A DNA stretch of 64,000 bases from Modicisalibacter ilicicola DSM 19980 (lineage in GTDB: Bacteria > Pseudomonadota > Gammaproteobacteria > Pseudomonadales > Halomonadaceae). The position numbers and the translations under genes are program-made. Below the pieces are notes generated by a model, which did not search any database, was not told the origin of the DNA, and saw only the letters and a program-made list of their open reading frames with translations. The stretch is from assembly GCF_900128925.1 (NCBI RefSeq), contig NZ_FQUJ01000005.1, positions 62,001 through 126,000 of the forward strand. Direction: 5' to 3'. Below are positions 10,280-20,402 of the stretch, piece by piece; positions within the stretch are counted from its first letter, which is position 1; every line of letters begins with the position of its first letter.

Positions 10280-11752
10280 TCAAAAGCGGGACTTGCTTTG
10301 CCGCCACCGCAGACCAGGCAGCACCAGCAACGCCGCCAACAGCCAACTGGGCCAGCTGCCGGTGGTGGTGAAAGGAGTCTTGCCCTGCATCGCCCGCACC
10401 TCGCCACTGATGCTGACCGTCTCGAAGCGGGGCGCCTGGGCGGTCACCCTGCCCTGGGGGTCGATGATCGCCGTGACGCCATTGCTGGTGGCGCGTATCA
10501 CGTAGCGCCCATTCTCCAGGGCGCGCAACCGCGCCATCTGCAGATGCTGCAGCGGCCCGATGGAGTCGCCGAACCAGGTATCGTTGGAGACGGTCAGCAG
10601 GAGTTCGGAATCGGCAGCGCGTTCGGCCACCAGGTCGGGATAGATGATCTCGTAGCAGATCGCGCTGCCGATGCTGAGATCGGCGGCGCGGATCGGCTCG
10701 GGATCGGCAACGCCCGCCGAAAAGCTCGACATGGGCAGGTCGAAGAACGCGATGATGCCGCGCAGCAGGCTCTCCAGGGGCATGTACTCGCCGAAGGGCA
10801 CCAGATGCTCCTTGCGATACTCACCCTCGACATCGCCCACGCCGATGATCGCATTGTAATAATGCTCCGCATCCTCGCGCTGCACGATGCCGGTGAGCAG
10901 CGCCGTGTCCGGTGCCAGGGTGGCCTGGATTCGCTCGAGAATCGGTTCGGCCTGCTGCTGGAACATCGGCAGGGCGGTCTCGGGCCAGACGATGAGGTCG
11001 ATGTCATCGCCCTGGGACCGAGTCAACTCGGCGTAGGTGTTCGCGGCCTTGCGCTGCCCCTCGTCGGTCCATTTCATGAGCTGCGGAAGGTTGCCCTGGA
11101 GCAGTGCCACGCGCTTCGTCGTCTCGCTCGGGGTGGTCCACTGTAGTGGCATCAAAAACGGCGACAGCCACAGCACCGCAACTGGCGCGGCGGCCCACCA
11201 GCGCCGCCTGAGAAATTCCGCGCCGAGGGTGCCGGTCAGGGTCGTGATCAGGGTAAGCAGATAGACGCCACCCACCGGCGCCAGGGGGGCCAGGGGAGAA
11301 TCCACGTGGGCGCTGCCCAGCAGCAGCCAGGGAAAGCCGGTGAACAGGTAGGTGCGCAGTACCTCGACGAGTACCCAGAAGCCGGCGAAGCTCAAGAATG
11401 CCAGGCGGCGCCCGGTGAACCGGCGGTAGAACCAGAAGGGGATGGCGTAGAACAGCGCCAGGGTCACCGCGAAGAGCACCGTGAGAAAGACCGCCAGAGG
11501 GACGCCGGTGTAGCCGTAGTCATGAATCGAGACATAGATCCAGGACGTGCCCGTGGCGAACAGGGCGACGCCGTAGCACCAGCCGCGCAGGGCGGCCTGG
11601 CCAGGGGTCAGGTCATGCAGGCCGAGATACATCAGCCCGACCGCGATGGGGCCAAGCCACCAGAGTTCGAAGGGTGAGAAGGTCAGCGTGGTCAGGCCGC
11701 CGGCGATCAGCGCGGCCACATAACCCGCCCAGGGGCGGTGATAGGACAGCAT
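10280..11752 (-). CDS. lnt: Apolipoprotein N-acyltransferase
   Basis: Lnt adds the third acyl chain to lipoproteins at the outer face of the inner membrane, so they can be sorted by Lol. Seen: 490 residues; six N-terminal membrane segments, then a nitrilase-like periplasmic domain carrying the catalytic triad: Glu in WPETALPMF, Lys in EYRKEHLVPFGEY and Cys in GSAICYEIIYPDL, plus a C-terminal membrane segment. Last gene of the ybeZ-ybeY-corC-lnt operon, 60 bases after corC. Confidence 0.95.
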   Translation of the reverse strand: MLSYHRPWAGYVAALIAGGLTTLTFSPFELWWLGPIAVGLMYLGLHDLTPGQAALRGWCYGVALFATGTSWIYVSIHDYGYTGVPLAVFLTVLFAVTLALFYAIPFWFYRRFTGRRLAFLSFAGFWVLVEVLRTYLFTGFPWLLLGSAHVDSPLAPLAPVGGVYLLTLITTLTGTLGAEFLRRRWWAAAPVAVLWLSPFLMPLQWTTPSETTKRVALLQGNLPQLMKWTDEGQRKAANTYAELTRSQGDDIDLIVWPETALPMFQQQAEPILERIQATLAPDTALLTGIVQREDAEHYYNAIIGVGDVEGEYRKEHLVPFGEYMPLESLLRGIIAFFDLPMSSFSAGVADPEPIRAADLSIGSAICYEIIYPDLVAERAADSELLLTVSNDTWFGDSIGPLQHLQMARLRALENGRYVIRATSNGVTAIIDPQGRVTAQAPRFETVSISGEVRAMQGKTPFTTTGSWPSWLLAALLVLPGLRWRQSKSRF

Positions 11753-11812
11753 AAAAACGACACTCTTTTCTTGGACGTGCCTCTTATACCAGAGCGGCTC
11801 GGGGAAGACGAA

Positions 11813-12706
11813 TCACGTTCCGTCTCCGGCCTCGTCCTCCTGGGCGACCGTCGAGAGGCGTTCCGCCTGCAGCAGGCGGATACGCCGATTGTCGGCACCC
11901 AGCACCGTGAATCGCCAGCCCTTCAGGTCGGTATATTCGCCGCGCCGGGGCAGGTGGCCGAAGCCCTGCATGACCAGTCCCCCGACGGTATCGAACTCAT
12001 CGTCGGAGAAGTGGGTATCGAAGCGCTCGTTGAATTCCTCGATGGGGGTCAGGGCGCGAATGGAGAAGGAGCCGTCGCCCATGTCACGGATGTCGTCATC
12101 CTCGTCGGTGTCGTGCTCATCCTCGATGTCGCCGACGATCTGCTCGAGGATGTCCTCGATGGTGACGATGCCCGCGGTTCCGCCGTACTCGTCGACGACG
12201 ATCGCCATGTGGTTGTGGGTGCTGCGAATTTCCTTGAGCAGGCTATTGAGGCGCTTGGATTCGGGAATGAACATGGCCGGACGGATGACGTCTCGCAGAT
12301 CGACCCAGCGTCGCTCGCCCTCGCCACCCTCCTGCAGCATGGGGAGCAGGTCCTTTACCAGCAGGATGCCGAGCACCTCGTCGAGGTTCTCGCCAACCAC
12401 CGGGTAGCGGGAATGCCCCGTCTCGAAGATGACCGGAAGGTACTCCTCGGGAGGCTGGTCGATCGCGATGGCGGTGACCTGAGAGCGAGGAATCATGACC
12501 TCCCGGGTCTGCTGGTCGCTGATCTGGAAGGCTCCCTGGATGATGGTCAGGGCGTCCTGATCGAGACCCAGTCGCGGGCCGGCCTCGCGCAGAAACGTCA
12601 GTAGCTCGTCCCGGGTGTTGGGTTCGTCGGAATCGTTGAAAAAGCCGCTGAACAACTTCTCGAGCCAGGACTTGCTGCCCTGGCTACTCGATCGGTCTTC
12701 GCTCAT
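11813..12706 (-). CDS. corC: CorC/HlyC family CBS-domain protein
   Basis: Seen: 297 residues, no membrane segment; two CBS domains (roughly 65-185, with [10 protein letters not shown] and a [23 protein letters not shown] core) followed by a C-terminal CorC_HlyC domain that ends in a basic sequence. Family knowledge: this is the YbeX/CorC type, linked to magnesium/cobalt efflux and, in Escherichia coli, to ribosome maturation. Its ATG overlaps the ybeY stop (ATGA), so it is translationally coupled within the conserved operon. Confidence 0.92.
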   Translation of the reverse strand: MSEDRSSSQGSKSWLEKLFSGFFNDSDEPNTRDELLTFLREAGPRLGLDQDALTIIQGAFQISDQQTREVMIPRSQVTAIAIDQPPEEYLPVIFETGHSRYPVVGENLDEVLGILLVKDLLPMLQEGGEGERRWVDLRDVIRPAMFIPESKRLNSLLKEIRSTHNHMAIVVDEYGGTAGIVTIEDILEQIVGDIEDEHDTDEDDDIRDMGDGSFSIRALTPIEEFNERFDTHFSDDEFDTVGGLVMQGFGHLPRRGEYTDLKGWRFTVLGADNRRIRLLQAERLSTVAQEDEAGDGT

Positions 12707-13221
12707 GCGTCGGGTCTCGTGTCCTCGTCATTGAAATAGGAGCCGCGTTCAGTGCCGGAGAGCACGTAGGGATCGCCAATGCCCATGGCGGCGAGGATGT
12801 CACGCTCGAGCGCTTCCATCTCGTCGGCATCGGCTTCCTTCATATGATCGTAGCCCAGCAAGTGCAAAGTGCCGTGTACGACCATATGGGCATAATGATC
12901 CGTCAAGGGCTTGTGTTGCTCCTGGGCCTCCCGGGCGACGACGGCATGACAGATCGCCAGGTCGCCGAGCAGCGGGAGTTCGAGCCCCGGCGGTGCCTCG
13001 AAAGGGAAGGACAGCACATTGGTCGGGCTGTCCTTGTGGCGATAGTCGCGGTTCAGGCTGCGGCTCTCGTCGAGGGACACCAGGCGAATGGTCAGTTCGC
13101 TCCGGGCAACGGCAGGGTGGCGCGCGAGGGCTGCCCGCGCCCAGCGCGCCAGGTCGTCCCTGGTCGGCAGATCCAGCGTATCGTCCAGGGCGATCTGCAC
13201 ATCGATCGTGGCGTCGGTCAT
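12703..13221 (-). CDS. ybeY: Endoribonuclease YbeY (rRNA maturation)
   Basis: YbeY is a zinc-dependent single-strand RNase acting in 16S rRNA 3' maturation and ribosome quality control. Seen: 172 residues containing the signature [11 protein letters not shown] (three zinc-binding His) near residue 130 and the conserved [18 protein letters not shown] stretch. Overlaps ybeZ upstream and corC downstream by 4 bases each. Confidence 0.95.
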   Translation of the reverse strand: MTDATIDVQIALDDTLDLPTRDDLARWARAALARHPAVARSELTIRLVSLDESRSLNRDYRHKDSPTNVLSFPFEAPPGLELPLLGDLAICHAVVAREAQEQHKPLTDHYAHMVVHGTLHLLGYDHMKEADADEMEALERDILAAMGIGDPYVLSGTERGSYFNDEDTRPDA

Positions 13222-14297
13222 GCCGGTGGCACCTGTTCGCTGCCGTCGTTGCGCTGCTGTTCCTCACGCCGTGCCTGCTCGCGGGCCTCCTTGCGTGCCC
13301 GGTCCTGGGCCTCCTGCTGCGCCTCGAACAGATCGTAGGCCTCGATGATGCGCTGGACCAGCGGGTGGCGCACCACGTCCTTGGCGGCGAAGTGGGTGAC
13401 GCCGATCCCCGGGGTCTCCTTCAGCACGTCCAGCACCTGGATCAGCCCCGAGGTCTGGCCCCGGGGCAGGTCGACCTGGGTGACATCGCCGGTGACCACG
13501 GCGGTGGAGCCGAAACCGATGCGCGTCAGGAACATCTTCATCTGCTCCCGGGTGGTGTTCTGGCTCTCGTCGAGAATGATGAAGGCGTTGTTCAGGGTGC
13601 GCCCGCGCATGTAGGCCAGCGGCGCGATCTCGATGATCTGGCGTTCGATCAGCTTGCCGACCTGCTCGAAGCCGATCATCTCGTAGAGGGCGTCGTAGAG
13701 CGGGCGCAGGTAGGGGTCGATCTTCTGGGCCAGGTCGCCGGGCAGGAAGCCGAGCTTCTCCCCGGCTTCCACCGCCGGGCGTACCAGCAGGATGCGCCGG
13801 ACCTCCTGCTGGTTGAGCGCCTCCACTGCCGCGGCCACGGCCAGATAGGTCTTGCCGGTCCCGGCCGGACCGATGCCGAAGTTGATGTCGTGCTTGCGAA
13901 TGTTGGTGACATAACTCTGCTGGTTGATGCCTCGTGGCTTGACCAAGGCCCGGGGCGTACGAATGATGACTTCTCCCTCGTCGCCACCGCCTTCTTCCTC
14001 TTCCAGCGCCTCGACGCCGGACTCCTGCAGGAACAGATGGACGGTCTCGGGCTCGAGTTCGCTCCCCTCGGTCTCTCGATAGAGATGTTCGATGATGTTG
14101 GCCGCCACCTTGACCCGGGTGCCGGGGCCGGCCAGTTGGAAGGTGTTGCCGCGATTGCGCAGGGTCACGCCCAGGCGGGACTCCACCAGCTTGAGATGTT
14201 CGTCGCGCTGGCCGCAGAGATTGGCCAAGCGCATGGGGTCGTTGGGTTCGAGGGTCAGTGTGAGGATGCGGTGCGCCTGAGAACTGTTATTGCTCAA
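13218..14297 (-). CDS. ybeZ: PhoH-like ATPase YbeZ
   Basis: Seen: 359 residues with a Walker A motif [12 protein letters not shown] and Walker B-like [11 protein letters not shown], diagnostic of PhoH-family ATPases, which partner YbeY in RNA processing. An N-terminal RNA-binding-like region begins [22 protein letters not shown]. Start: TTG at 14297 gives the expected N terminus; no clear ATG alternative exists upstream of the conserved part, and the ribosome binding site is weak. First gene of the operon with ybeY, corC and lnt; a hairpin after miaB separates it from that gene. Confidence 0.92.
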   Translation of the reverse strand: MSNNSSQAHRILTLTLEPNDPMRLANLCGQRDEHLKLVESRLGVTLRNRGNTFQLAGPGTRVKVAANIIEHLYRETEGSELEPETVHLFLQESGVEALEEEEGGGDEGEVIIRTPRALVKPRGINQQSYVTNIRKHDINFGIGPAGTGKTYLAVAAAVEALNQQEVRRILLVRPAVEAGEKLGFLPGDLAQKIDPYLRPLYDALYEMIGFEQVGKLIERQIIEIAPLAYMRGRTLNNAFIILDESQNTTREQMKMFLTRIGFGSTAVVTGDVTQVDLPRGQTSGLIQVLDVLKETPGIGVTHFAAKDVVRHPLVQRIIEAYDLFEAQQEAQDRARKEAREQARREEQQRNDGSEQVPPA

Positions 14298-14374
14298 GAC
14301 AGGGGGATCCGTGCGTTGTGGAAAGTGATGGGCAGAGCTTACTGCCCCGGCAGGGGGCGGGGCAAATCAGAAAG

Positions 14375-14395
14375 CGCCAGGCGTTTCGCCTGGCG
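14375..14395 (-). terminator. Terminator hairpin after miaB
   Basis: On the minus strand CGCCAGGCG, loop AAA and CGCCTGGCG form a perfect 9-bp stem followed by CTTTCTGATTT. It sits a few bases after the miaB stop and ahead of ybeZ, so at least part of miaB transcription should end here and ybeZ probably has its own promoter in 14298-14374. Confidence 0.7.
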
Positions 14396-14400
14396 GTGTA

Positions 14401-15744
14401 CTAGTAAAGCGCCGGAGAGGCCAGTTCACCGCGCAGCGAGTTCGGCAGCGCCTCGGTGATCTCGACATCGGCGAAGGCGCCGATCAGTTCGGTCGGATTG
14501 GCCGCGCGGAAGTTCACCACCCGGTTGTTCTCGGTACGTCCCGAAAGCTGTCCCGGGTCCTTGGGCGAGAATCCCGTCACCAGGATGCGCTGGGTGGTGC
14601 CGACCATGCGCCGGCTGATCTGCATGGCGTTCTGGTTGATGCGTTCCTGGAGGATCGCCAGACGGTGCTTCTTGACCGACTCCGGCGTCTCGTCCTCGAG
14701 GTTGGCCGCCGGGGTGCCGGGACGTGCCGAATAGACGAAGCTGAAGGAGACATCGAAGCCGATGCGATGGATCAGGTCCATGGTCGCTTCGAAGTCGGCA
14801 TCGGTCTCGCCGGGGAAGCCCACGATGAAGTCCGAGGAGAAGCTGATATCCGGGCGCAGCGCGCGGATGCGCTCCATCTTGTCGATGTATTCCTGCGCCG
14901 TATGGCCGCGCTTCATGGCGGTCAGGATGCGATCGGAACCGGACTGCACCGGCAGGTGCAGGTGGCTGACCAGCTCGGGGATCTCGCCGAACGCCTCGAT
15001 CAGGCTGTCGGAGAACTCCACCGGGTGCGAGGTGGTGAAGCGAATGCGGTCGATGCCCTCCACCGCGGCCACGCAACCGATCAATTCGGCCAGGTCGATC
15101 TCGTCGCCAAGCTGGTTCTCGCCACGGTAGGCGTTGACGTTCTGGCCCAGCAGGTTGATTTCCCGGACCCCTTGCTCGGCCAGGTGGATGACCTCGTCCA
15201 TCACCGCCTCGAAGGGTCGCGAGACCTCCTCGCCCCGGGTATAGGGCACCACGCAGAAGCTGCAATATTTCGAGCAGCCCTCCATGATCGACACGAAGGC
15301 GGTGGCCCCATCGGAGCTCGGCTTGGGCAGGTGGTCGAACTTCTCGATCTCGGGAAAGGTGACATCCACCACGGAGATCTGGTCGGCGCGCCGTGAATCG
15401 AGCATCGCGGGCACCCGGTGCAGGGTCTGGGGGCCAAATACCATGTCGACGTGCGGGGCGCGCTTACGAAGGTTCTCGCCTTCCTGGCTGGCCACGCAGC
15501 CGCCCACGCCGATCACCAGGTCGGGGTTGTGCTCCTTGAGCTTCTTCCAGCGCCCGAGTTGGTGAAAGACCTTCTCCTGGGCCTTCTCGCGAATCGAGCA
15601 AGTGTTGAGCAGGATGACGTCGGCATCGCGTTCATCATCGGTCAGCTCCAGCTGGTGAGATTCGCCGAGCAGATCCGCCATGCGGGCAGAGTCGTACTCG
15701 TTCATCTGGCAACCGTGAGTCTTGATGAAGAGTTTCTTCGTCAT
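14401..15744 (-). CDS. miaB: tRNA-2-methylthio-N6-dimethylallyladenosine synthase
   Basis: MiaB is a radical SAM methylthiotransferase acting on i6A37 of tRNAs. Seen: 447 residues; N-terminal UPF0004 domain with its three cluster cysteines (THGCQMN, NTCSIRE, GGCVASQ), then the radical SAM motif CSKYCSFC, and a C-terminal TRAM domain. The order miaB-ybeZ-ybeY-corC-lnt is conserved in gammaproteobacteria. Confidence 0.97.
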   Translation of the reverse strand: MTKKLFIKTHGCQMNEYDSARMADLLGESHQLELTDDERDADVILLNTCSIREKAQEKVFHQLGRWKKLKEHNPDLVIGVGGCVASQEGENLRKRAPHVDMVFGPQTLHRVPAMLDSRRADQISVVDVTFPEIEKFDHLPKPSSDGATAFVSIMEGCSKYCSFCVVPYTRGEEVSRPFEAVMDEVIHLAEQGVREINLLGQNVNAYRGENQLGDEIDLAELIGCVAAVEGIDRIRFTTSHPVEFSDSLIEAFGEIPELVSHLHLPVQSGSDRILTAMKRGHTAQEYIDKMERIRALRPDISFSSDFIVGFPGETDADFEATMDLIHRIGFDVSFSFVYSARPGTPAANLEDETPESVKKHRLAILQERINQNAMQISRRMVGTTQRILVTGFSPKDPGQLSGRTENNRVVNFRAANPTELIGAFADVEITEALPNSLRGELASPALY

Positions 15745-15910
15745 AGAGTGTCTCGGAGCGCCTGGCGCCCGATCTATCCGTAACGGGGGTGAGTGCGTGG
15801 CCGGAATGGCCTGAAAAGAATTCTGGAGCCAGTATTGTACGTATCGACCTCGAGGTTGGCCAGTGCCTCCACGACGCCCTTTGAAGCCGCGGTGGCTGTG
15901 ATATTCTATG

Positions 15911-15959
15911 CCCTACTTGTCAGTAGGCACTAACACTTCGAGGTGGCGGTGCGCCACCT
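15911..15959 (+). other. Two short hairpins in the leader of the DUF1820 gene
   Basis: CCTACT/AGTAGG (about 15911-15926) and AGGTGGCG/CGCCACCT (15941-15948 and 15952-15959, loop GTG) are perfect inverted repeats directly before the ribosome binding site AAAGGAG. A TATTCT box at 15902 is a likely -10, which would place both hairpins in the 5' untranslated RNA. Their role, if any, is unknown. Confidence 0.4.
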
Positions 15960-15975
15960 GCCAGAAAGGAGCGAC

Positions 15976-16305
15976 ATGGCATCCAAGCCGATTTATCGCG
16001 TGGTTTTTCATAACCAGGGCGAAATCTGGGAACTGTATGCGCGAGACATCTTCCAGAGCGACCTGTGGGGATTCATCGAGGTGGAAACCTTCGTCTTCGA
16101 GGACGCCTCGAAACTGGTGGTCGATCCTTCCAGCGAGAAACTGAGGCGGGTCTTCGAGGGAGTCCAGCGTAGCTACATTCCGCTCAATGCCATCGTCCGC
16201 ATCGACGAAGTGGAGCGGGAGGGGACGCCCAAGGCGACGAAGGCCGAGGGCAAGGTGGCGGAGTTTCCTCGAGCGATGAGCTTTCCGCCGCGAGATGACA
16301 CCTGA
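15976..16305 (+). CDS. DUF1820 family protein
   Basis: Seen: 109 residues, soluble, starting MASKPIYRVVFHNQGEIWEL; the YRVVF-NQG-YELYA-x-Y-Q-S-D-L-W-G-F pattern is that of DUF1820, a short family common in gammaproteobacteria with no assigned function. ATG 15976 is chosen because AAAGGAG precedes it at ideal spacing; an in-frame start at 15943 lies inside the leader hairpin. It stands alone after miaB, transcribed divergently. Confidence 0.82.
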   Translation: MASKPIYRVVFHNQGEIWELYARDIFQSDLWGFIEVETFVFEDASKLVVDPSSEKLRRVFEGVQRSYIPLNAIVRIDEVEREGTPKATKAEGKVAEFPRAMSFPPRDDT

Positions 16306-16340
16306 ACGATCAAAAAATAACCAATTCGTGAACTTGCCGG

Positions 16341-16357
16341 TCAAGACGCCGTCTTGA
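16341..16357. repeat. Inverted repeat after the DUF1820 gene
   Basis: TCAAGAC-GCC-GTCTTGA is a perfect 7-bp inverted repeat 36 bases after the DUF1820 stop, followed by AATATTTACG. It could be a weak terminator or an operator for the next gene. Confidence 0.35.
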
Positions 16358-16385
16358 AATATTTACGATGACCTTGTCCCAAGGC

Positions 16386-16406
16386 TTATCCACAGAAAGT
16401 GTGGAT
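16386..16406. other. Perfect DnaA box inside an inverted repeat
   Basis: TTATCCACA (16386-16394) is identical to the consensus DnaA box, and ATCCACA-GAAAG-TGTGGAT (16388-16406) is a perfect 7-bp inverted repeat. It lies 30 bases before the SH3-domain gene. No second box or AT-rich unwinding element is nearby, so this is not an origin. Confidence 0.45.
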
Positions 16407-16435
16407 GGCTCTGCTGCTCGGGGCCTTCAAACGAC

Positions 16436-17074
16436 ATGACAACAGTAAAGATGCTTGATATCAGTAAGTTGATACCGATCATGCTGGCGTGTGCCTGGAT
16501 CTCGAGCGCTCATGCCCAGGCCCAGGAGGAAGTGCAGGCGCGCTGGGTCGCCGATGACCTGGCCACCTACGTACGCAGTGGCCCCACCAACGAGTATCGC
16601 ATCGTCGGCAGCCTGACCTCCGGCGAGCGGGTGACGGTCATCCAGACCCAGGGGAGTTATACCCAGGTACGCGATGAAAGCGGTGACGAGGTATGGATCG
16701 AAAGCGCCGATCTTCAAGAGGAGCGTAGCCTGGCCGAGCGTGTTCCCGACCTCAAGGAGAGGGTCGAGTCGCTGAATGCGCGACTCGAGCACCTCAATGC
16801 CGAATGGAAGCGGCGCCTGGCGATCATGACCGAAACCCTGGAACATCGTGAGACGCGTATCGACGAGCTGGAACGCCGCAATGCACGACTCGATGATCAA
16901 GCCAGCCAATCCCGGGAGAGGGTACGGGCGCTCCAGGCACGCCTGGACACCCAGGAAGAGGATCTCCTGATGCGTTACTTCATGTACGGTGGGGGCGTGG
17001 CCGGCGCCGGGCTGCTGGTGGGGTTGCTGGTGCCCCACGTGCCCCGGCGCAGAAAGCGCGACCGTTGGTTCTGA
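16436..17074 (+). CDS. SH3-domain membrane protein (TIGR04211 / YgiM type)
   Basis: Seen: 212 residues; signal sequence (ISKLIPIMLACAWISSAHAQ), a bacterial SH3 domain at about 35-95 (RWVADDLATYVRSGPTNEYR and following), a long charged coiled coil at about 100-180 and a C-terminal membrane segment near 182-200 followed by a basic RRRKRDR tail. Family knowledge: YgiM-like proteins are anchored in the inner membrane with the SH3 part in the periplasm; function unknown. An alternative start is ATG 16451. It is followed by tpm after 16 bases. Confidence 0.82.
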   Translation: MTTVKMLDISKLIPIMLACAWISSAHAQAQEEVQARWVADDLATYVRSGPTNEYRIVGSLTSGERVTVIQTQGSYTQVRDESGDEVWIESADLQEERSLAERVPDLKERVESLNARLEHLNAEWKRRLAIMTETLEHRETRIDELERRNARLDDQASQSRERVRALQARLDTQEEDLLMRYFMYGGGVAGAGLLVGLLVPHVPRRRKRDRWF

Positions 17075-17090
17075 TCACGAGGAATACGCG

Positions 17091-17729
17091 ATGGCAAACG
17101 AATGGATCGAGCGCTGGCGCGAGGGCCGCATAGCGTTTCATCTTCCCGAGACCCACCCTCAGCTCGAGCGGCATTGGTCCGCGCTGGACATTCCTCCCGG
17201 TGACAAGGTACTGGTGCCGCTGTGCGGCAAGAGTCTGGACATGCGGTGGCTCGCCGACCGGGGGCATCCGGTGCTGGGCATCGAGTTCGCCAGCGAGGCC
17301 ATCGAGCAGTTCGTGGCCGAGGGCGACGGTGAAGTGTCACGCTACCGGCAAGGCTATTTCGATGTCTGGCGTCAGGGCAGCGTGGAGATATGGTGTGGCG
17401 ACTTCTTTCACCTGCACATCGACAACACCCGGGAAATCCAGGCGTTCTACGATCGTGCCGCCCTCATCGCGCTGCAGCACCCGGCACGCCAGCGTTATGC
17501 CTTCCACCTGGCCCAGTTGCTGCCGCCGGGGGCCAAGGGGCTGATGATCACCATCACCCGCAGCATCCTCCCGGAGAAAGGGCCGCCCTACAACGTCGAG
17601 CCCGAGGAGGTGCGCCAGCTGTTCACGCCCAATTTCGAACTCGAGTTGCTCGATGTGCTGCCCGCGGACGACCGCGGTTTCAGCGAACATGTCTGGTCGC
17701 TGGTCAGGCGCGGGCCGAGCGAAGGATAA
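17091..17729 (+). CDS. tpm: Thiopurine S-methyltransferase
   Basis: SAM-dependent methyltransferase; bacterial members also methylate selenium and tellurium compounds. Seen: 212 residues, N terminus MANEWIERWREGRIAFH typical of TPMT, SAM-binding VLVPLCGKSLDMRWLADRGH at about 37-57, and the family's LLPPGAKGLMITI segment. ATG 17091 has a CGAGGAA ribosome binding site; the longer frame from 16989 overlaps the upstream gene and lacks conservation. A strong hairpin follows. Confidence 0.93.
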   Translation: MANEWIERWREGRIAFHLPETHPQLERHWSALDIPPGDKVLVPLCGKSLDMRWLADRGHPVLGIEFASEAIEQFVAEGDGEVSRYRQGYFDVWRQGSVEIWCGDFFHLHIDNTREIQAFYDRAALIALQHPARQRYAFHLAQLLPPGAKGLMITITRSILPEKGPPYNVEPEEVRQLFTPNFELELLDVLPADDRGFSEHVWSLVRRGPSEG

Positions 17730-17744
17730 CCAGGGGAGAAACGC

Positions 17745-17773
17745 GGCGAGCCTCGGAATATCCGGGGCTCGCC
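17745..17773. terminator. Bidirectional terminator between tpm and yajG-like gene
   Basis: GGCGAGCCTCGG (17745-17756) and CCGGGGCTCGCC (17762-17773) pair over 12 bp (one G-T) around an AATAT loop, between two converging genes. On the minus strand GCGTTTCT follows the stem. Confidence 0.65.
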
Positions 17774-17790
17774 TCATTGCGATGCCAGTA

Positions 17791-18384
17791 TCAACGTGCC
17801 AGCAGGTTGCCGATCTGCGGGTCGTTGAAGGCGCGCTGGAGTGCCCGGCTCAACAGGTCGTTGACCATGGCCGTGTTGGCTTCGCGGTCGGGCTTCAAGG
17901 CATAGTCTTGCTGGCGCTTGGCGGTGTAGGTGCCGGTGTAGGTCATGCGGTCGTTGGTGGCCTCGGCCTGGAAGCGCGCCAGCAGCACGGCCTTGTCGAG
18001 CAACGGCTTGCCCTCCGCCTTCTGGTAGTTGAGGTCGGTCAGGGTCAGGGTCAGGCTGGGGCGGTCGGTGGCCGGTTCCGAGGTGGGGTTGAAGCCCATC
18101 TGCCTGAGCGCCATCTCGGACTGGTTCTGCAGCTTGGGCATCAGATCGTAGGCTTCGACGCTGATCACGGCGGTGGACATGGCGGCGCCGCTTCTCGTGC
18201 CGAGCACGTCGGACTCGCGCCCGTCGACGACGTTCAGGGTCACGCTCTGCCCGTTACCGACCCGAGAAAGGTTCTCGCCGACGCTGGGTTCTACCTGAAG
18301 ATAATGTGGGCTCTGGGCACAGCCGGCCAATAGCAGCATGGCTGCGAACCATCCCAGAAAAATGGCTGCCTTCGAAATACGCAT
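17791..18384 (-). CDS. YajG family lipoprotein
   Basis: Seen: 197 residues; signal peptide with lipobox L-L-A-G-C at about residues 18-22 (mature start CAQSPHYLQVEP) and the YajG-type core NVVDGRESDVLGTRSG. Family knowledge: YajG is an uncharacterised lipoprotein, often near ampG in enterobacteria; no ampG is seen here. AAGGAGAACGGGG precedes the ATG. Confidence 0.85.
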   Translation of the reverse strand: MRISKAAIFLGWFAAMLLLAGCAQSPHYLQVEPSVGENLSRVGNGQSVTLNVVDGRESDVLGTRSGAAMSTAVISVEAYDLMPKLQNQSEMALRQMGFNPTSEPATDRPSLTLTLTDLNYQKAEGKPLLDKAVLLARFQAEATNDRMTYTGTYTAKRQQDYALKPDREANTAMVNDLLSRALQRAFNDPQIGNLLAR

Positions 18385-18486
18385 TCCCCGTTCTCCTTGT
18401 GTGATATGAAACTGCCACTCGATTGCGTTTCGAGCGGCAGTATAACGTCTAGAGGCTGGCGACGAGAAAGGGGCGGGCTTGAGACA

Positions 18487-19578
18487 TCACGAGACGATCG
18501 CCGTCTGCTCGCCGCGGGTCGCTGCCTCGCCGAAGCGATGCCAACGCCGGGGTTCGACGAATAGGCGCTGGCCGCGCTTGATTCCGAGGCGCTCGAAGTC
18601 AGCATGGCGTAGCGTGGCAAGCCAGGGCTCCGGCAGCCAGTCGGCTACCAGCTCCACGCGCACCTCGGCGCCGACGGGCGAGGCAGCGGTGACGGTGACC
18701 GGCAGGCGCGCATGTGCGCTCGGTTGTTCGAGCAACTTGAGTTCATGAGGGCGCATCAGCAGCTCCTGAGGGCCATCGGGCAGTTCGACGGAAAGCCGCG
18801 CATCGCCGCAGGTCAGCTCGCCATCGCGTACGCTGCCCTCCAGGCGATTGACGTCACCCAGGAATTCGAAGACGAAGCGGTTGGCCGGCTGACGGTAGAG
18901 GGTGTCCGGGTCGTCGATCTGCTCAATGCGCCCGTTGCTCATCACCACCACCCGGTCGGAAAGCTCCAGGGCCTCTTCCTGGTCGTGGGTGACGAACACG
19001 CTGGTGAAGCCCAGTTCGTCATGCAGATGACGCAGCCAGCGGCGCAGGTCCTGGCGCACCTTGGCATCCAGGGCGCCGAAGGGCTCGTCGAGCAACAATA
19101 CGTCGGGTTTGAGTGCCAGGGCACGCGCCAGGGAGACGCGCTGCTGCTGGCCGCCAGAGAGCTGCGCCGGATAGCGCTTGGCGAACTCCTCGAGGCGTAC
19201 CATTTCCAGCAGCCGATTGACCCGGGCGCGAATCTCGCCGGTGGAGGGGCGCGAGCGGCGCGGCAGGGCGGTGAGGCCGAAGGCGACATTGTCGAACACG
19301 CTCATGTGCCGGAACAGCGCATAGTGCTGGAACACGAAGCCGATGCGTCGGTCGCGCACATGCACATTCGTCACATCGCGCTCGCCGAAATGGATCGCTC
19401 TCCCGGGCGTGCGGTCGGCCTGTTCGAGTCCGGCGATGATCCGCAGCAGCGTGGTCTTGCCGGAACCGGACGGCCCGAGCAGGCCGACCAGCTCGCCGTC
19501 GGCGATGTCCAGGTCCAGCGGTTCCAGCGCCATGCTGCGTCCGAAGGTCTTGGCGATATTCGTCAGGCGGATGCTCAT
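18487..19578 (-). CDS. cysA: Sulfate/thiosulfate ABC transporter ATP-binding protein
   Basis: CysA hydrolyses ATP to drive sulfate and thiosulfate import. Seen: 363 residues from ATG 19578; Walker [14 protein letters not shown]-loop, ABC signature [16 protein letters not shown], Walker [13 protein letters not shown], and a C-terminal TOBE-like domain. ATG 19578 overlaps the cysW stop by 4 bases; the extension to 19608 is unlikely. Last gene of sbp-cysT-cysW-cysA. Confidence 0.95.
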   Translation of the reverse strand: MSIRLTNIAKTFGRSMALEPLDLDIADGELVGLLGPSGSGKTTLLRIIAGLEQADRTPGRAIHFGERDVTNVHVRDRRIGFVFQHYALFRHMSVFDNVAFGLTALPRRSRPSTGEIRARVNRLLEMVRLEEFAKRYPAQLSGGQQQRVSLARALALKPDVLLLDEPFGALDAKVRQDLRRWLRHLHDELGFTSVFVTHDQEEALELSDRVVVMSNGRIEQIDDPDTLYRQPANRFVFEFLGDVNRLEGSVRDGELTCGDARLSVELPDGPQELLMRPHELKLLEQPSAHARLPVTVTAASPVGAEVRVELVADWLPEPWLATLRHADFERLGIKRGQRLFVEPRRWHRFGEAATRGEQTAIVS

Positions 19579-20402
19579 CGGAATTGCTCCCGGCGCGTGG
19601 CGCGCCATTCAAGGCCAGCCTTGGCGGCCAGGGTGAACAGGGCGATCAGGGCCAGCAACGCGGCGGCGGTGAAGGCGCCGACGGTGTTGTAGTCCTGGTA
19701 CAGCAGTTCGACATGCAACGGCAGGGTGTTGGTTTCCCCGCGAATCGAGCCCGAGACCACCGAGACGGCACCGAACTCGCCCACCGCCCGGGCATTGGTC
19801 AGGATCACGCCGTAGAGCAGCGCCCACTTGATGTTGGGCAGCGTGACCCGACGAAAGATCGTGAAGCCCGAAGCGCCCAGGGTCACCGCCGCTTCTTCCT
19901 CGCGAGCCCCTTGCGCCTGCATCAGCGGAATCAGCTCCCGGGCGACGAAGGGGCAGGTGACGAAGATGGTCACCAGCACGATGCCTGGCCAGGCGAACAT
20001 CAGCTGGATGTCGTACTCGTCCAGCCAGCTGCCGATCCAGCCGTTGCTGCCGTAGAGCAGCAGGTAGATCAGCCCGGCCACCACCGGGGACACCGCGAAG
20101 GGGATGTCGATGAAGGTCTGCAGCAGGCGGCGGCCGGGAAAGCTGAAGCGCGTCACCAGCCAGGCCAGGAACACCCCGAACACGAGGTTCACCGGAATGG
20201 TCAGTGCCGCGACCAGAAGCGTCAGGCCGATCGCCGCCAGGGTGTAGTCGTCGCTCAGGTTGTTCCAGAAGACCGCCATACCCTCGGCGAGGGCCTGGGC
20301 AAAGATGGCGACCAGGGGCAGCAGCAGGAACAGCACCGACAGGACTATCGCAAGCCCGACCAGCAGGCGCCGCGTGCGGGGGGCATCGCCGATACGCTGC
20401 AT
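19575..20402 (-). CDS. cysW: Sulfate ABC transporter permease CysW
   Basis: Inner-membrane permease half. Seen: 275 residues with about six membrane segments and the EAA loop ([24 protein letters not shown]). The start shares one base with the cysT stop, and its stop overlaps the cysA start, so the operon is tightly coupled. Confidence 0.94.
   Translation of the reverse strand: MQRIGDAPRTRRLLVGLAIVLSVLFLLLPLVAIFAQALAEGMAVFWNNLSDDYTLAAIGLTLLVAALTIPVNLVFGVFLAWLVTRFSFPGRRLLQTFIDIPFAVSPVVAGLIYLLLYGSNGWIGSWLDEYDIQLMFAWPGIVLVTIFVTCPFVARELIPLMQAQGAREEEAAVTLGASGFTIFRRVTLPNIKWALLYGVILTNARAVGEFGAVSVVSGSIRGETNTLPLHVELLYQDYNTVGAFTAAALLALIALFTLAAKAGLEWRATRREQFR

Noticed and set aside
16386-16406. Replication origin at the perfect DnaA box
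   Set aside because: Only one box, no dnaA/dnaN/gyrB neighbours and no AT-rich 13-mers.
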